Below are positions 46,433-55,238 of a stretch of 64,000 bases of DNA, piece by piece. Origin of the DNA: Arthrobacter sp. Soil762 (GTDB lineage: Bacteria > Actinomycetota > Actinomycetes > Actinomycetales > Micrococcaceae); the NCBI RefSeq assembly GCF_001428335.1, contig NZ_LMSG01000019.1:394757-458756 (forward strand), given 5' to 3'. Below the pieces are notes generated by a model. That model was not told where the DNA came from and made no database searches. It worked only from the letters and a program-made list of their open reading frames with translations. Numbering within the stretch: the first letter of the stretch is position 1; every line of letters begins with the position of its first letter. The position numbers were made by a program, and so were the translations under genes.

Positions 46433-47122
46433 TCAGACCAAGGCGCGCGCCGGTTCTTCCGTCAGCCTGCCCTGCTGGAGCCTGAAGCGGCGGTCCGTCT
46501 TGTTGGCCAACGCCTTGTCGTGCGTGACCACGAGGATGGTGGTGTTGTGGTCACGGCTGAGCGAGCTGAGCAGCTCAATGATGTGATCGCCCGTCTGCTC
46601 ATCCAGGTTGCCGGTGGGTTCGTCCGCGAGGATCAGCTTGGGTTCGTTGGCCAGCGCCCGGGCAATTGCCACGCGCTGCTGCTCGCCGCCGGACAGCCGG
46701 TTGATGCGCCGCACCTGTTTCTCCGGGTCCAGCTGCACCTGCTCCAGAAGGTCCGTTGCCCGCTGCCGACGCTCCGTCCTGTGCACGCCCGCGAACTCCA
46801 TGGGCAGCATGACGTTGTCCATCGCAGAAAGATTCGGGATCAGGTTGAACTGCTGGAAAACGAACCCGATATCCCGGCGCCGGTACTCGGTCAGCTTGCC
46901 GTCCGGCATCCCGGCCAGGCTCACGCCGTTGACGAAGACGTCTCCGCTGGTCGGTTTGTCCAACGCACCCAGGAGGGACAACAGTGTGCTCTTGCCGCTG
47001 CCGCTCTTGCCGACAATGGACGCCAGCGTGCCCTGCTCCAGAACAAAACTGACGTCGTTGACCGGCTTGATGGTGCGGTCACCGGAGTTGAAAGTGCGGA
47101 CCAGGTTCTTGACTTCAATCAT
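46433..47122 (-). CDS. ABC transporter ATP-binding protein, MacB/LolD type
   Basis: The 229-residue ATPase has Walker A (GKSGSGKSTLLSLLG), the signature LSGGEQQRVAIARAL and Walker B (LILADEPTGNLD), with the MacB/LolD pattern DNVMLPMEFAG. Its ATG lies two bases after the permease stop, so the two genes form one exporter. No periplasmic adaptor gene is adjacent. Confidence 0.94.
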   Translation of the reverse strand: MIEVKNLVRTFNSGDRTIKPVNDVSFVLEQGTLASIVGKSGSGKSTLLSLLGALDKPTSGDVFVNGVSLAGMPDGKLTEYRRRDIGFVFQQFNLIPNLSAMDNVMLPMEFAGVHRTERRQRATDLLEQVQLDPEKQVRRINRLSGGEQQRVAIARALANEPKLILADEPTGNLDEQTGDHIIELLSSLSRDHNTTILVVTHDKALANKTDRRFRLQQGRLTEEPARALV

Positions 47123-47124
47123 GG

Positions 47125-48597
47125 CTATTCTCCTCGCAGGACTTCGATGGGACGGATGCGTGCCGTGAGCAGTGCAGGGACCAGCGCGCCGATGATGGCC
47201 ACGCCGAACACCGCTGCGATGCCGGCGGCGATGACGCCGGGGGAGGCGCTGGCGGTGACCGATGTCAGCAGCTGGGAAGCGCCACCAAGGGGGTTCCCGG
47301 AGGGAAGGCCAGCGCCGCCGGGGAAGCCAGCACCGCCGCCCGGCATTCCGGCGCCGCCTGCAGCGCCGGCCATGGCGGCCCCGCGACCGGTGGTGGTTGC
47401 CGCCGTCGTGGTGGTGTTGGTGCTGATCAGCGCGGAAGCGATGCCGCCGCTGGCAAAGGAGGCGACGGCGGCGCCCACGGCGCTGCCCATGGCCACGAGG
47501 ACCAGTGCCTCCAGCACGAACTGCAGGCCAATCGTGCGGTTGGGTGCTCCGATCGCCTTCAGGACACCGATTTCCCGGCGGCGTTCGCGGACCAGCATGA
47601 CCATGATCAGCAGGATGATCAGTCCGGCGGTGCCCAGGGCTGCTACGAAGGCGATGAAGGAGATGTTTTTGACACTGCCGAGCGAGCTGACCGCCGACTC
47701 CAGGTTCTGGCCCTGGGTGACGTCGGCCTTGTCCGTGCCGAGGGCGGACTCAAGCGCGGCCTTGGCCGCCTCGAGGTTTTCCATGCTGTCCACCGTGACG
47801 ATCATCGATGACAGCTCGCCCGGCAGTTCCGCGACGGTCTGCGCCGTGGGGAGGGTCAGGTACAGGGCGTTGTTGCCGAACGTGGTGCCTGAATCGAAGA
47901 GGCCTGCCACGGTAAACGTCTGGTCGTTGATGGTGAACGTTGAACCGATGGTCAGGTTGTTCTTCTCGGCCAGGGTGGTTCCCAGGAGGGCGTTGGCGGA
48001 TTCAGCCGTGTAGTCGCCGAGCCCGGTGCCTGCGGTGATGGTCAGGGCCTTGCCGGTGGAGTCCACTTCGCCGCCGATTCCTGTCGCAGTGATGGGAAGC
48101 GAGTGTACCGGCTGTGCGGTGGTGGTTCCCGTGGTGCCGTTTGCCGCCTGGTTCCGTCCACCGAGGGTGCCGGCGTCGATGGCTGCGGTAAGGCTGGTGG
48201 TCAACGTGGTGGCGTTCTGTCCGGCGGGACCGCCCTGGCCGCCGCCGGGGCCAGCTTGGGTGCCGGACGCCGCCTGCGCTGCAGCTTCGGCGGCGTTCCG
48301 CAGCCGGAGTGAACTGGTTCCGACGACGGAGCTGACGTTGGGGACGGCCGCTGCGGTGGCGGCCTGCTCGGAAGTCAGCGGTTCGCCGCCGCCTTCGAAG
48401 CCCTGGCCGCCGGCCGGGTTGACGGTCAGGACTGTCCCGACGGACGCGTTCAGCTCCTGGACTTTGGCTCCGACGGCCTGATTGGCCACCAGCATGGCCA
48501 GCGCAAGTCCGATCGCGACGGCCAGGACTGCCACCACCGCGGCTGTTCGGACCTTGTTTCTGAAGGCACTGCCAACACTCCGGGCAAGGACGCTCAC
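47125..48597 (-). CDS. ABC transporter permease, FtsX/MacB family
   Basis: The 490-residue permease has one N-terminal helix (KVRTAAVVAVLAVAIGLALA), a large extracytoplasmic domain (about 45-310) and three C-terminal helices with RREIGVLKAIGAPNRTIGL, the FtsX signature. A Gly/Met/Pro-rich loop (about 415-440, e.g. GAGMPGGGAGFPGGAGLP) interrupts the last helices and is unusual. I chose GTG at 48597 because AGGAG lies five bases upstream; the open frame continues to 48798 without support. Together with the ATPase it probably exports a peptide or stress compound. Confidence 0.9.
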   Translation of the reverse strand: MSVLARSVGSAFRNKVRTAAVVAVLAVAIGLALAMLVANQAVGAKVQELNASVGTVLTVNPAGGQGFEGGGEPLTSEQAATAAAVPNVSSVVGTSSLRLRNAAEAAAQAASGTQAGPGGGQGGPAGQNATTLTTSLTAAIDAGTLGGRNQAANGTTGTTTAQPVHSLPITATGIGGEVDSTGKALTITAGTGLGDYTAESANALLGTTLAEKNNLTIGSTFTINDQTFTVAGLFDSGTTFGNNALYLTLPTAQTVAELPGELSSMIVTVDSMENLEAAKAALESALGTDKADVTQGQNLESAVSSLGSVKNISFIAFVAALGTAGLIILLIMVMLVRERRREIGVLKAIGAPNRTIGLQFVLEALVLVAMGSAVGAAVASFASGGIASALISTNTTTTAATTTGRGAAMAGAAGGAGMPGGGAGFPGGAGLPSGNPLGGASQLLTSVTASASPGVIAAGIAAVFGVAIIGALVPALLTARIRPIEVLRGE

Positions 48598-48712
48598 TGT
48601 ACTCCTAGGATCTGGGGCCAGCGGAAGGCCGGCATCTGCTCCTACCCTCGCGGCCGGGCCTGTGCAGGAAGGCGGCCGAAGCTGTGTTTGGGCTGTGAAA
48701 GGCGGCGGGCAC

Positions 48713-48756
48713 TGAGAGAGCGTTAGTGAAAAGCGTGCATTAAGTGAGAGAGCGTT
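48713..48756. repeat. Direct repeat TGAGAGAGCGTT
   Basis: Two identical 12-base copies at 48713-48724 and 48745-48756 are spaced 32 bases start to start (about three helix turns). They lie between the sugar ABC operon terminator and the exporter promoter. They may be protein-binding sites or a dispersed repeat. Confidence 0.4.
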
Positions 48757-48764
48757 GGGACACG

Positions 48765-48800
48765 GAATGCCCCGGCTCCCTGTGGGGAGCCGGGGCATTC
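48765..48800. terminator. Terminator after the sugar ABC operon
   Basis: A perfect 16-bp stem (GAATGCCCCGGCTCCC and its complement) with a four-base loop, 73 bases beyond the chvE stop. Confidence 0.8.
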
Positions 48801-48824
48801 GATGTAAACCGGTGGTGACCGGCG

Positions 48825-48880
48825 GACCGCGTTACTTAGACCGCGTTACTTAGACCGCGTTACTTAGACCGCGTTACTTG
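48825..48880. repeat. 14-bp tandem repeat, four copies, starting at the chvE stop
   Basis: The unit GACCGCGTTACTTA occurs four times head to tail (the last copy ends in G). The copy nearest the gene contains the chvE stop codon, so TAA is repeated in successive frames. It looks like replication-slippage expansion. Confidence 0.85.
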
Positions 48881-49968
48881 GTCAGCGGGCCCAGTACCGG
48901 ATCGTCCGCGTAGGCCGTCTTCACGTTGGCGGCGGTCACGATGACCGGCGGCAGCAGGAAGGCGGGTACGGTCTTCACCGTGTTGTTGTAGGACTTGTCG
49001 TCGTTGATCTCAGGCGTCTTGCCTGCCTGGAGATCCTTGACCATCACGATCGCGTGCTCAACGAGCTTGCGGGTGTCCTTGTTGATGGTGGAGTACTGCT
49101 CGCCGGCAAGGATGGACTTGACGGATTCAACTTCCGAGTCCTGGCCGGTGATGATGGGCAGCGGCTTGCCGGCGGCCTTGACCGAAGTCAGGACAGCGCG
49201 GGCCAAGGTGTCGTTCGGTGAAAGGACGCCGTCCAGCGAAGCGGTTCCATAGGAACCGGTCAGCAGGGTGTCGGCGCGGCGCTGGGCGTTCTCAGCCTTC
49301 CAGCCCTGGGTGACGGCCTGTTCGAAGCTGGCCTGGCCGGAGAGTACCTTCAGCGTGCCGTCGTCGATCTTGGGCTTCAGGATGCTCATGGCACCGTCGA
49401 AGAAGACCTTCGCGTTGGCATCATCCGGTGAACCGGCGAAGAGCTCGATGTTGTAAGGGCCGGTCGGCTTCTTGGTCTTCATTCCGTCGAGCAGCGCCTG
49501 GCCCTGCAGCACGCCCACCTTGAAGTTGTCGTAGGCCACGTAGTAGTCCACGTTCTCGGTGTTGAGCAGTAGCCGGTCATACGCAATGATCGTCGCGCCG
49601 GAGTCCTTCGCCTGCTTCAGCTGGGTGCCCAGCTGGGCGCCGTCGATGGCACCGACAATGATGACCTTGGCGCCCTTGGTGATCATGGCACTGATCTGGT
49701 TCTGCTGCTCAGAGACGCCGCCGTTGGCGAACTGCACGTCGGGCTTGAAGCCTGCGCTGGAGAGCCCGTCGTTGAACAGCTTCTCCGCCAGTACCCAGTT
49801 TTCGCTGGTCTTCTGGGGAAGCGCGACGCCGATGGAGGAGTTCTTCTCGAAGCCGCCGGCTCCGGTAGTGCTGGTGGTGCCGGGTTCGGCCCGTCCGCAG
49901 GCTGTCAGCGCCAGTGCTGCGATTGCAGCTATCGCTGCTGCCTTTCCTGCTTTACCAATCATTCGCAT
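48874..49968 (-). CDS. chvE: Sugar ABC transporter substrate-binding lipoprotein (ChvE-like)
   Basis: The 364-residue product has a lipoprotein signal with LALTAC. It has the periplasmic-binding-protein fold of ChvE/XylF type (VALPQKTSENWVLAEKLFND, GAKVIIVGAIDG, ATIIAYDRLLL, SPNDTLARAVL, ITGQDSEVESV). Such proteins bind aldoses such as xylose, glucose, galactose or arabinose. It is last in the order mmsA-mmsB-chvE on this strand. The start is uncertain between GTG 49980 and ATGs at 49968 and 49962. The stop codon lies in the 14-bp tandem repeat. Confidence 0.9.
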   Translation of the reverse strand: MRMIGKAGKAAAIAAIAALALTACGRAEPGTTSTTGAGGFEKNSSIGVALPQKTSENWVLAEKLFNDGLSSAGFKPDVQFANGGVSEQQNQISAMITKGAKVIIVGAIDGAQLGTQLKQAKDSGATIIAYDRLLLNTENVDYYVAYDNFKVGVLQGQALLDGMKTKKPTGPYNIELFAGSPDDANAKVFFDGAMSILKPKIDDGTLKVLSGQASFEQAVTQGWKAENAQRRADTLLTGSYGTASLDGVLSPNDTLARAVLTSVKAAGKPLPIITGQDSEVESVKSILAGEQYSTINKDTRKLVEHAIVMVKDLQAGKTPEINDDKSYNNTVKTVPAFLLPPVIVTAANVKTAYADDPVLGPLTK

Positions 49969-50018
49969 TTCTTGGTCCACTTTCTCTTTGGGGGTATTGG
50001 TTCCGGAACCTGAATCGC

Positions 50019-51302
50019 TCAGGCTTCCCTGGCGATCGTTTCCTTGGTGGAGGTGGTTTCGTCGGGCTGCAGGGTTGTGCCGGGCCCGCCGGTTGGGCGG
50101 TTGAAGTTCTGCATCATCAGTCCGATGATGGACCGCTTGCCCTGAGACTTGTTGTAGACGTCGAACGCCACGGCGATCAGCAGGACCAGGCCCTTAATGA
50201 TCTGGGTGAGGTCGGCGCCGACGCCGAGGAGCTGCAGACCGTTGTTCAGGACTGCCATGACCAGGCCACCGATGATGGAACCGATCACGGTGCCCACGCC
50301 GCCTGTCACGGCCGCGCCGCCGATGAAGACTGCGGCGATGGCGTCCAGTTCCCAGCCGACGCCGTCGAACGGGCCCGAAGCGGTGGAGCGGCCCACGAAG
50401 ATCATGCCCGCGAGGCCGGCCAGGATGGACATGTTCATCATGACCAGGAAGTTGACCTTCTTGGACTGGACGCCGGAGAGTTCGGCTGCATGCCGGTTGC
50501 CACCCACGGCGTAAATGTGGCGGCCCACCACGGTCTTGGAGGAGACGAAACCGTAAATCAGGACCAGGACGGCGAGGATCAGGCCGGGGATGGGGAAGGA
50601 CGTGCCCGGACGGCCGGTGGCAAAGAGGTACGTGGCGTACAGGATGGCCGCGCAGACCAGGACAAGCTTCAGGACGACCACCCAGGTCTCTGCCACTTCG
50701 GCGCCCAGCACCTTCGCGGTCCGGCGGCGGCGGATTTCGCTGAAGATCACAAAGGTGACAGCAGCGAGGCCGATCAGCAGGGTGAGGTTGTTGTATCCGG
50801 TGCTGGGCCCAACCTCAGGAAGGTAGCCGGAACCCAGGTACTGGAAGTCATTGGGTACCGGGATGGTGTTGGACTTGCCCACGAACTGGTTGAAGCCGCG
50901 GAACAGCAGCATGCCGGCCAGGGTGACGATGAACGCGGGAATGCCCACGTACGCCGTCCATAGACCTTGCCAGGCTCCGATCAGCGCACCGAGCAGCAGG
51001 CCGAGGAGCACTCCGGCGTACCAGGGGATACCCCAGTCGCGGATGGCCAGGGCCACTGTCACACCCACAAATGCGGCCACGGATCCTACGGAGAGGTCGA
51101 TGTGACCGGCGATGATGACCAGCACCATGCCGATGGCGAGGATGAGGATGTACGAGTTGCCATTGAAGAGGTTGATGACGTTGCCCGGGGTGAGCGTGCG
51201 GCCCTCTGTGGTGAATTGGAAGAAGATGATCAGCGCGACCAGAGCGAAAATCATCCCGAATTGGCGGGTGTTGCCGCCAAAAAGCTTCTTAAGCGCGTTC
51301 AT
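50019..51302 (-). CDS. mmsB: Sugar ABC transporter permease (MmsB/GguB-like)
   Basis: The 427-residue CUT2 permease has about ten or more helices and the family hallmarks GHIDLSVGSVAAFVG and AVGGNRHAAELSGV, with FIGGAAVTGGVGTVIGSIIG near the C-terminus. Length and order match GguB/MmsB of ChvE systems. It follows mmsA after 45 bases and precedes chvE by about 50. A hydrophilic tail of 40 residues ends the protein. Confidence 0.93.
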   Translation of the reverse strand: MNALKKLFGGNTRQFGMIFALVALIIFFQFTTEGRTLTPGNVINLFNGNSYILILAIGMVLVIIAGHIDLSVGSVAAFVGVTVALAIRDWGIPWYAGVLLGLLLGALIGAWQGLWTAYVGIPAFIVTLAGMLLFRGFNQFVGKSNTIPVPNDFQYLGSGYLPEVGPSTGYNNLTLLIGLAAVTFVIFSEIRRRRTAKVLGAEVAETWVVVLKLVLVCAAILYATYLFATGRPGTSFPIPGLILAVLVLIYGFVSSKTVVGRHIYAVGGNRHAAELSGVQSKKVNFLVMMNMSILAGLAGMIFVGRSTASGPFDGVGWELDAIAAVFIGGAAVTGGVGTVIGSIIGGLVMAVLNNGLQLLGVGADLTQIIKGLVLLIAVAFDVYNKSQGKRSIIGLMMQNFNRPTGGPGTTLQPDETTSTKETIAREA

Positions 51303-51347
51303 TGTTTCAGTCCTTGTATCTGGAAGGATCTGGAGGATTCCAGAGGG

Positions 51348-52904
51348 TCAGGCGGCCTTGCGGGCGGAGGTCATCAGCTTCATGAGGCTTTCCTGGCTCG
51401 CTTCCTCTTTGTTCAGGACGCCGGTGATGGCGCCCTCGAAGATGGTGTAGATGCGGTCGGAAAGACCCAGCAGCTCGGGCAGCTCGGAAGAGATGACCAC
51501 GACGCCCTTGCCCTGGTTGGCCAACTGCTGGATGATGCCGTAGATCTCGTACTTGGCGCCCACATCGATGCCCCGCGTCGGTTCATCCAGGATGAGGAGG
51601 TCCGGGTCCGTGAACATCCACTTCGCCAGGACCACCTTCTGCTGGTTGCCGCCCGAGAGCTTGGCGACGCCTTCCTCCACGGAGGGCGCCTTGGTACGCA
51701 GTGCCTTGCGGTACTGCTCGGCTACTGCGAATTCCTTGGCAGTGTCCACCACGCTGTTTCGGCTGATCTTCTTGAGGTTCGCTGAAACTGTGGTGGCCTT
51801 GATGTCATCGAGCAGGTTCAGGCCCAGGGACTTTCGGTCCTCCGTCACATAACCCAGTCCGGCGTCAATCGCCTGCCGAACGTTTTTGAGGACGACTTCC
51901 TTGCCGTCTTTGTAGATGTGGCCATTGATGAACCGTCCGTACGAGCGGCCGAAGACAGAACGGGCCAGCTCGGTGCGGCCGGCACCCATCAGCCCGGCGA
52001 ATCCCACAATTTCCCCGCGGCGTACGAAGAAGTTGGAGCCCTTGCAGACAAGCCTGTCCTGGATGGCGGGGTGGCCCACGGACCAGTCCTTGACTTCGAA
52101 GAACACCTCGCCGATCTTCGGCGTGTGGTCAGGAAAGCGGGACTCGAGGGCCCGGCCCACCATGCCCTTGATGATGCGGTCCTCGTCGACGCCGTCGGCC
52201 TTGACGTCGAGCGTTTCGATCGCCTTGCCGTCCCGGATGATGGTGATGGAATCGGCGATCTGCTCAATCTCATTGAGCTTGTGGGAAATGATGATCGAGG
52301 TGATGCCCTTGCCCTTGAGGCCGAGCATCAGGTCCAGGAGATGCTGGGAATCGGATTCGTTGAGCGCAGCGGTGGGCTCGTCCAGAATGAGGATCTTGAC
52401 CGACTTGTTCAGGGCCTTGGCGATCTCCACCAGCTGCTGCTTGCCGACGCCGATCTCCTTGATGGGGGTGTCCGGGTCTTCCCTGAGGCCCACCCGGGCC
52501 AGCAGCTCCGTGGACCGCTGCCGGGCCTCCGCCCAGTTGATGACGCCGCGTTTGGTCGGTTCGTTGCCCAGGAAGATGTTCTCCATGATGGACAGTTCCG
52601 GGATCAGGGCCAGCTCCTGGTGGATGATCACAATGCCGGCGTGCTCGCTCGCGCGGATGTCCTTGAACTGCTGGACCTCGGTCTGGTACACGATGTCGCC
52701 GTCGTAGCTGCCGTACGGGTAGACGCCCGAAAGCACCTTCATCAGCGTGGACTTGCCAGCGCCGTTTTCGCCGCAGATTGCGTGGATCTCGCCGGCCTTG
52801 ACCCGGAGGCTTACTTCCGCCAAAGCCTTGACGCCGGGAAATTCCTTGGTAATTGAGCGCATCTCGAGGATGACCGGGTCAGTGTGCGTGGTGTGGGACG
52901 ACAT
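51348..52904 (-). CDS. mmsA: Sugar ABC transporter ATPase (MmsA/GguA-like)
   Basis: The 518-residue protein has two fused ATPase domains. The first has [14 protein letters not shown] and [12 protein letters not shown]; the second has the degenerate P-loop [14 protein letters not shown], the signature [15 protein letters not shown] and [14 protein letters not shown]. This double layout is standard for CUT2 importers. First gene of the operon; a candidate ROK operator lies about 90-110 bases upstream. Confidence 0.94.
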   Translation of the reverse strand: MSSHTTHTDPVILEMRSITKEFPGVKALAEVSLRVKAGEIHAICGENGAGKSTLMKVLSGVYPYGSYDGDIVYQTEVQQFKDIRASEHAGIVIIHQELALIPELSIMENIFLGNEPTKRGVINWAEARQRSTELLARVGLREDPDTPIKEIGVGKQQLVEIAKALNKSVKILILDEPTAALNESDSQHLLDLMLGLKGKGITSIIISHKLNEIEQIADSITIIRDGKAIETLDVKADGVDEDRIIKGMVGRALESRFPDHTPKIGEVFFEVKDWSVGHPAIQDRLVCKGSNFFVRRGEIVGFAGLMGAGRTELARSVFGRSYGRFINGHIYKDGKEVVLKNVRQAIDAGLGYVTEDRKSLGLNLLDDIKATTVSANLKKISRNSVVDTAKEFAVAEQYRKALRTKAPSVEEGVAKLSGGNQQKVVLAKWMFTDPDLLILDEPTRGIDVGAKYEIYGIIQQLANQGKGVVVISSELPELLGLSDRIYTIFEGAITGVLNKEEASQESLMKLMTSARKAA

Positions 52905-52992
52905 TTGTCCTTACGCCTCCAATGCATGACTTCTTTGTCCGCCCAGCAAAGCGCAGGGTCGTCTGATGAAAAAGTAAACTGGATCACACGGG

Positions 52993-53015
52993 TTGTCGTC
53001 AAGTCTTTAACGCAA
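52993..53015. promoter_or_regulatory. Candidate ROK operator before mmsA
   Basis: The core GTCAAGTCTTTAACG (approximate dyad CGTYAA-N4-TTAACG), flanked by TTGTC and CAA, is repeated before the ROK gene at 54254-54276 with 19 of 23 bases identical. On the gene strand it overlaps a TTGACG -35-like element. Confidence 0.6.
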
Positions 53016-53035
53016 TTAGCGGGATAACGAAACGG

Positions 53036-54226
53036 CTACGTACGCCGGATCCCGGCATGCTGGAACACCAGTGCGGCTGCTCCCAAAGCCTCCGCGCGGT
53101 CCCCAAGTGAGGACATCGTCAGTGTGGTGGTCTCGCCGATCACCGGCACTGCATGCCGGATAAGCCCCCGCCGAATGGGGTCGAGCAGCAGGTCGCCCAG
53201 GCCCGCAAGGGGACCGCCCACCACGATGACTTCAGGGTTGATCAGGTTCGCGACGTTGCCCAGGGCGCGTCCAACTGCCAGGCCTGCATCGTCCACCACC
53301 CTGAGCGTTGCGGAGTCGCGCGCCAGGGCTTTGCGCACGATGTCCGCAGGTGTGAGGGGTGGGTCTTCCCCGCGGCCGAGCAGCTCCATCATGGTGGTGG
53401 TGGAGGCAATGGTTTCCAGGCAGCCGCGGTTGCCGCAGCGGCACACGAGTCCGTGCTCGTGGATAGTGGCATGGCCGATTTCGCCGGTAATGCCCACGTT
53501 GCCGTAGTAGGGCGCGCCGTTGAGGATCAGGCCCGCGCCGATGCCCGAGCCGATCTTGAGGAACATCAGGTTGCTCACGCCCGAATGTGGCCCCCAAGTA
53601 ACCTCGGACCAAGCGCCAAGATTGGCGTCGTTGTCAACGAAGACGGGTATTTTGAGGGTTTCCTCCAGATGGTGAAGGATGTTGATTCCCACCCATTCCG
53701 GGAGGATGGCGCCCTGCGCCACGGTGCCGGTCCGGCGGTCGATGGGGCCGGGAATCCCGACGCCGGCGCCGACCACCAGGGTCCGCTCCACGCCGCTTTG
53801 CTGCAGCAGTTTGTCCAGTAGCCCGACGGCTGCCCGGATGCCTTCGTCGGCCTGGTGTCCCAGTGGCAGCAGGACGGATTCCTCGGCGATCACGTGGTAG
53901 CTCAGGGACGCCAGGACCACACGGAGATGCCGCCGCCCGAAGTCGATCCCCACCGCCACCGCGCCGTTGCTGTTGAGCCGCACATTGAGTGCCCGGCGGC
54001 CGGAGCTGGTGATCGGTTCGGTCGACGCCAGGCCCGCATCCTGCATGATTTTGACGATATTGGAGACCGTGGCGGTGGAGAGGCCGGTCTGGCGGGCAAG
54101 CTCGGCCTGGGTGGACGGACCGCTCATGAGGGTCTCGATGATCCGTTGCTGGTTCAGTTGCCGGAGGGCTGACTGGGATCCCGGATTTTTTGGCTTGCTC
54201 CTCGTTGAGCGCGGTGTGGCGGACAT
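53036..54226 (-). CDS. ROK-family transcriptional repressor
   Basis: The 396-residue protein has an N-terminal winged helix-turn-helix (QQRIIETLMSGPSTQAELAR through STATVSNIVKIM). The ROK sugar-kinase-like domain has the zinc motif HGLVCRCGNRGCLET and EIGHATIH. Such proteins (XylR/NagC type) release DNA on binding a sugar. It is directly upstream of the sugar ABC operon on the same strand, and both have the same 23-bp upstream motif. It therefore probably represses the importer and itself. Confidence 0.92.
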   Translation of the reverse strand: MSATPRSTRSKPKNPGSQSALRQLNQQRIIETLMSGPSTQAELARQTGLSTATVSNIVKIMQDAGLASTEPITSSGRRALNVRLNSNGAVAVGIDFGRRHLRVVLASLSYHVIAEESVLLPLGHQADEGIRAAVGLLDKLLQQSGVERTLVVGAGVGIPGPIDRRTGTVAQGAILPEWVGINILHHLEETLKIPVFVDNDANLGAWSEVTWGPHSGVSNLMFLKIGSGIGAGLILNGAPYYGNVGITGEIGHATIHEHGLVCRCGNRGCLETIASTTTMMELLGRGEDPPLTPADIVRKALARDSATLRVVDDAGLAVGRALGNVANLINPEVIVVGGPLAGLGDLLLDPIRRGLIRHAVPVIGETTTLTMSSLGDRAEALGAAALVFQHAGIRRT

Positions 54227-54253
54227 GAAAAGAAGATTGCCCTACATTGACTG

Positions 54254-54276
54254 TTGTAGTCAAGAAGTTAACGCAA
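54254..54276. promoter_or_regulatory. Candidate ROK operator before the repressor gene
   Basis: This copy has core GTCAAGAAGTTAACG flanked by TTGTA and CAA, matching the site before mmsA except at four bases. It overlaps a second dyad, TTGACT-N5-AGTCAA (54247-54263). The gene start is 28 bases away. Confidence 0.6.
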
Positions 54277-54432
54277 GGAGTCTGTCGGATAAGACGAAAT
54301 GATGGGACGATCCGCCCACTCCCAGGCTTGGCCGGTGCAATTGGCCCGGGATGCCGTTCAGGGCCGGTGGCTAGGCTGGAAAAGCCGGACACATACTTCC
54401 TGTGGCCGTCCTGATCATATGAGGTGGTAACA

Positions 54433-55227
54433 GTGCTGCTGGCCCTGATGCAGGCAAACGCCCGCGTGCTGGACGTCGATGCGAACTGCGCTGCCCTGGA
54501 TGCGGCGGCCCGGGCGGCTGCCGCGGCAGGCGCAGCAGTCCTTGTCACTCCCGAACTGTTTGCCGTGGGCTATGCCCCGGTGAGGGTTCGCGCGGAGCTG
54601 GACCCCACTGGGCTTCCCGCCATCAGGGAGGCGCTGGCAGGCATCGCACGCCGCTACGGAATCGGACTGGTCTACAGCCTGCCGTCAGTCACGGAAAGGG
54701 GCAGCTGGCACATCACCTCCACGCTCGTGGACGCCACGGGGGGTGAGCTTCTCACCTACGCAAAAGTGCACCTCTTTGGCGATGACGAACGCGCGGCGTT
54801 CAGCCCCGCGGAGGCGGGTCCCGCCGTCGTCGATTTCAACGGCTTCCGGACGTCAATGGTGATCTGCTATGACGTGGAATTTCCGGAAACGGTCAGGGCC
54901 GCCGCGCTGGGTGGGGCAGAGCTGCTCCTGGTGCCCACCGCACTGGCGCACGGTTTCGAGACAGTTCCCCAGGTCCTGCTCCGGGCCCGCGCGCTGGAAA
55001 GCCAGCTGACCATCGCCTATGCCAACCACTCAGGAACCGAGGACGGCTGCGAATTCCTCGGCGGCAGTGTCATTGCCGGACCGGATGGTTCGCTGCTGGC
55101 CACGGCGGGACCGGGAGCCGAACTCCTGTTCGCCGAAGTGGATCCGGACGCCGCCCGACATGCCCGTGACGTGGTGCCCTATCTCCGGGAACGCCGCCCG
55201 GAGCTCTACCGGTTCTGGGGCATCTGA
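54433..55227 (+). CDS. davA: 5-aminovaleramide amidohydrolase-like nitrilase-family enzyme (DavA-like)
   Basis: The 264-residue enzyme keeps the carbon-nitrogen hydrolase triad: Glu in VTPELFAVGY, Lys in YAKVHLFGDD and Cys in MVICYDVEFPE. The KVHLFGDD and ICYDVEFPE segments, the length and the end RRPELYRF match Pseudomonas putida DavA as I remember it. That enzyme hydrolyses 5-aminovaleramide to 5-aminovalerate and ammonia. The davB-like gene in the same locus supports this. I chose GTG 54433 because GAGGTGG lies just upstream; GTG 54424 is in frame. It converges on the PucR gene. Confidence 0.82.
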   Translation: MLLALMQANARVLDVDANCAALDAAARAAAAAGAAVLVTPELFAVGYAPVRVRAELDPTGLPAIREALAGIARRYGIGLVYSLPSVTERGSWHITSTLVDATGGELLTYAKVHLFGDDERAAFSPAEAGPAVVDFNGFRTSMVICYDVEFPETVRAAALGGAELLLVPTALAHGFETVPQVLLRARALESQLTIAYANHSGTEDGCEFLGGSVIAGPDGSLLATAGPGAELLFAEVDPDAARHARDVVPYLRERRPELYRFWGI

Positions 55228-55238
55228 GGCATCTTGCC

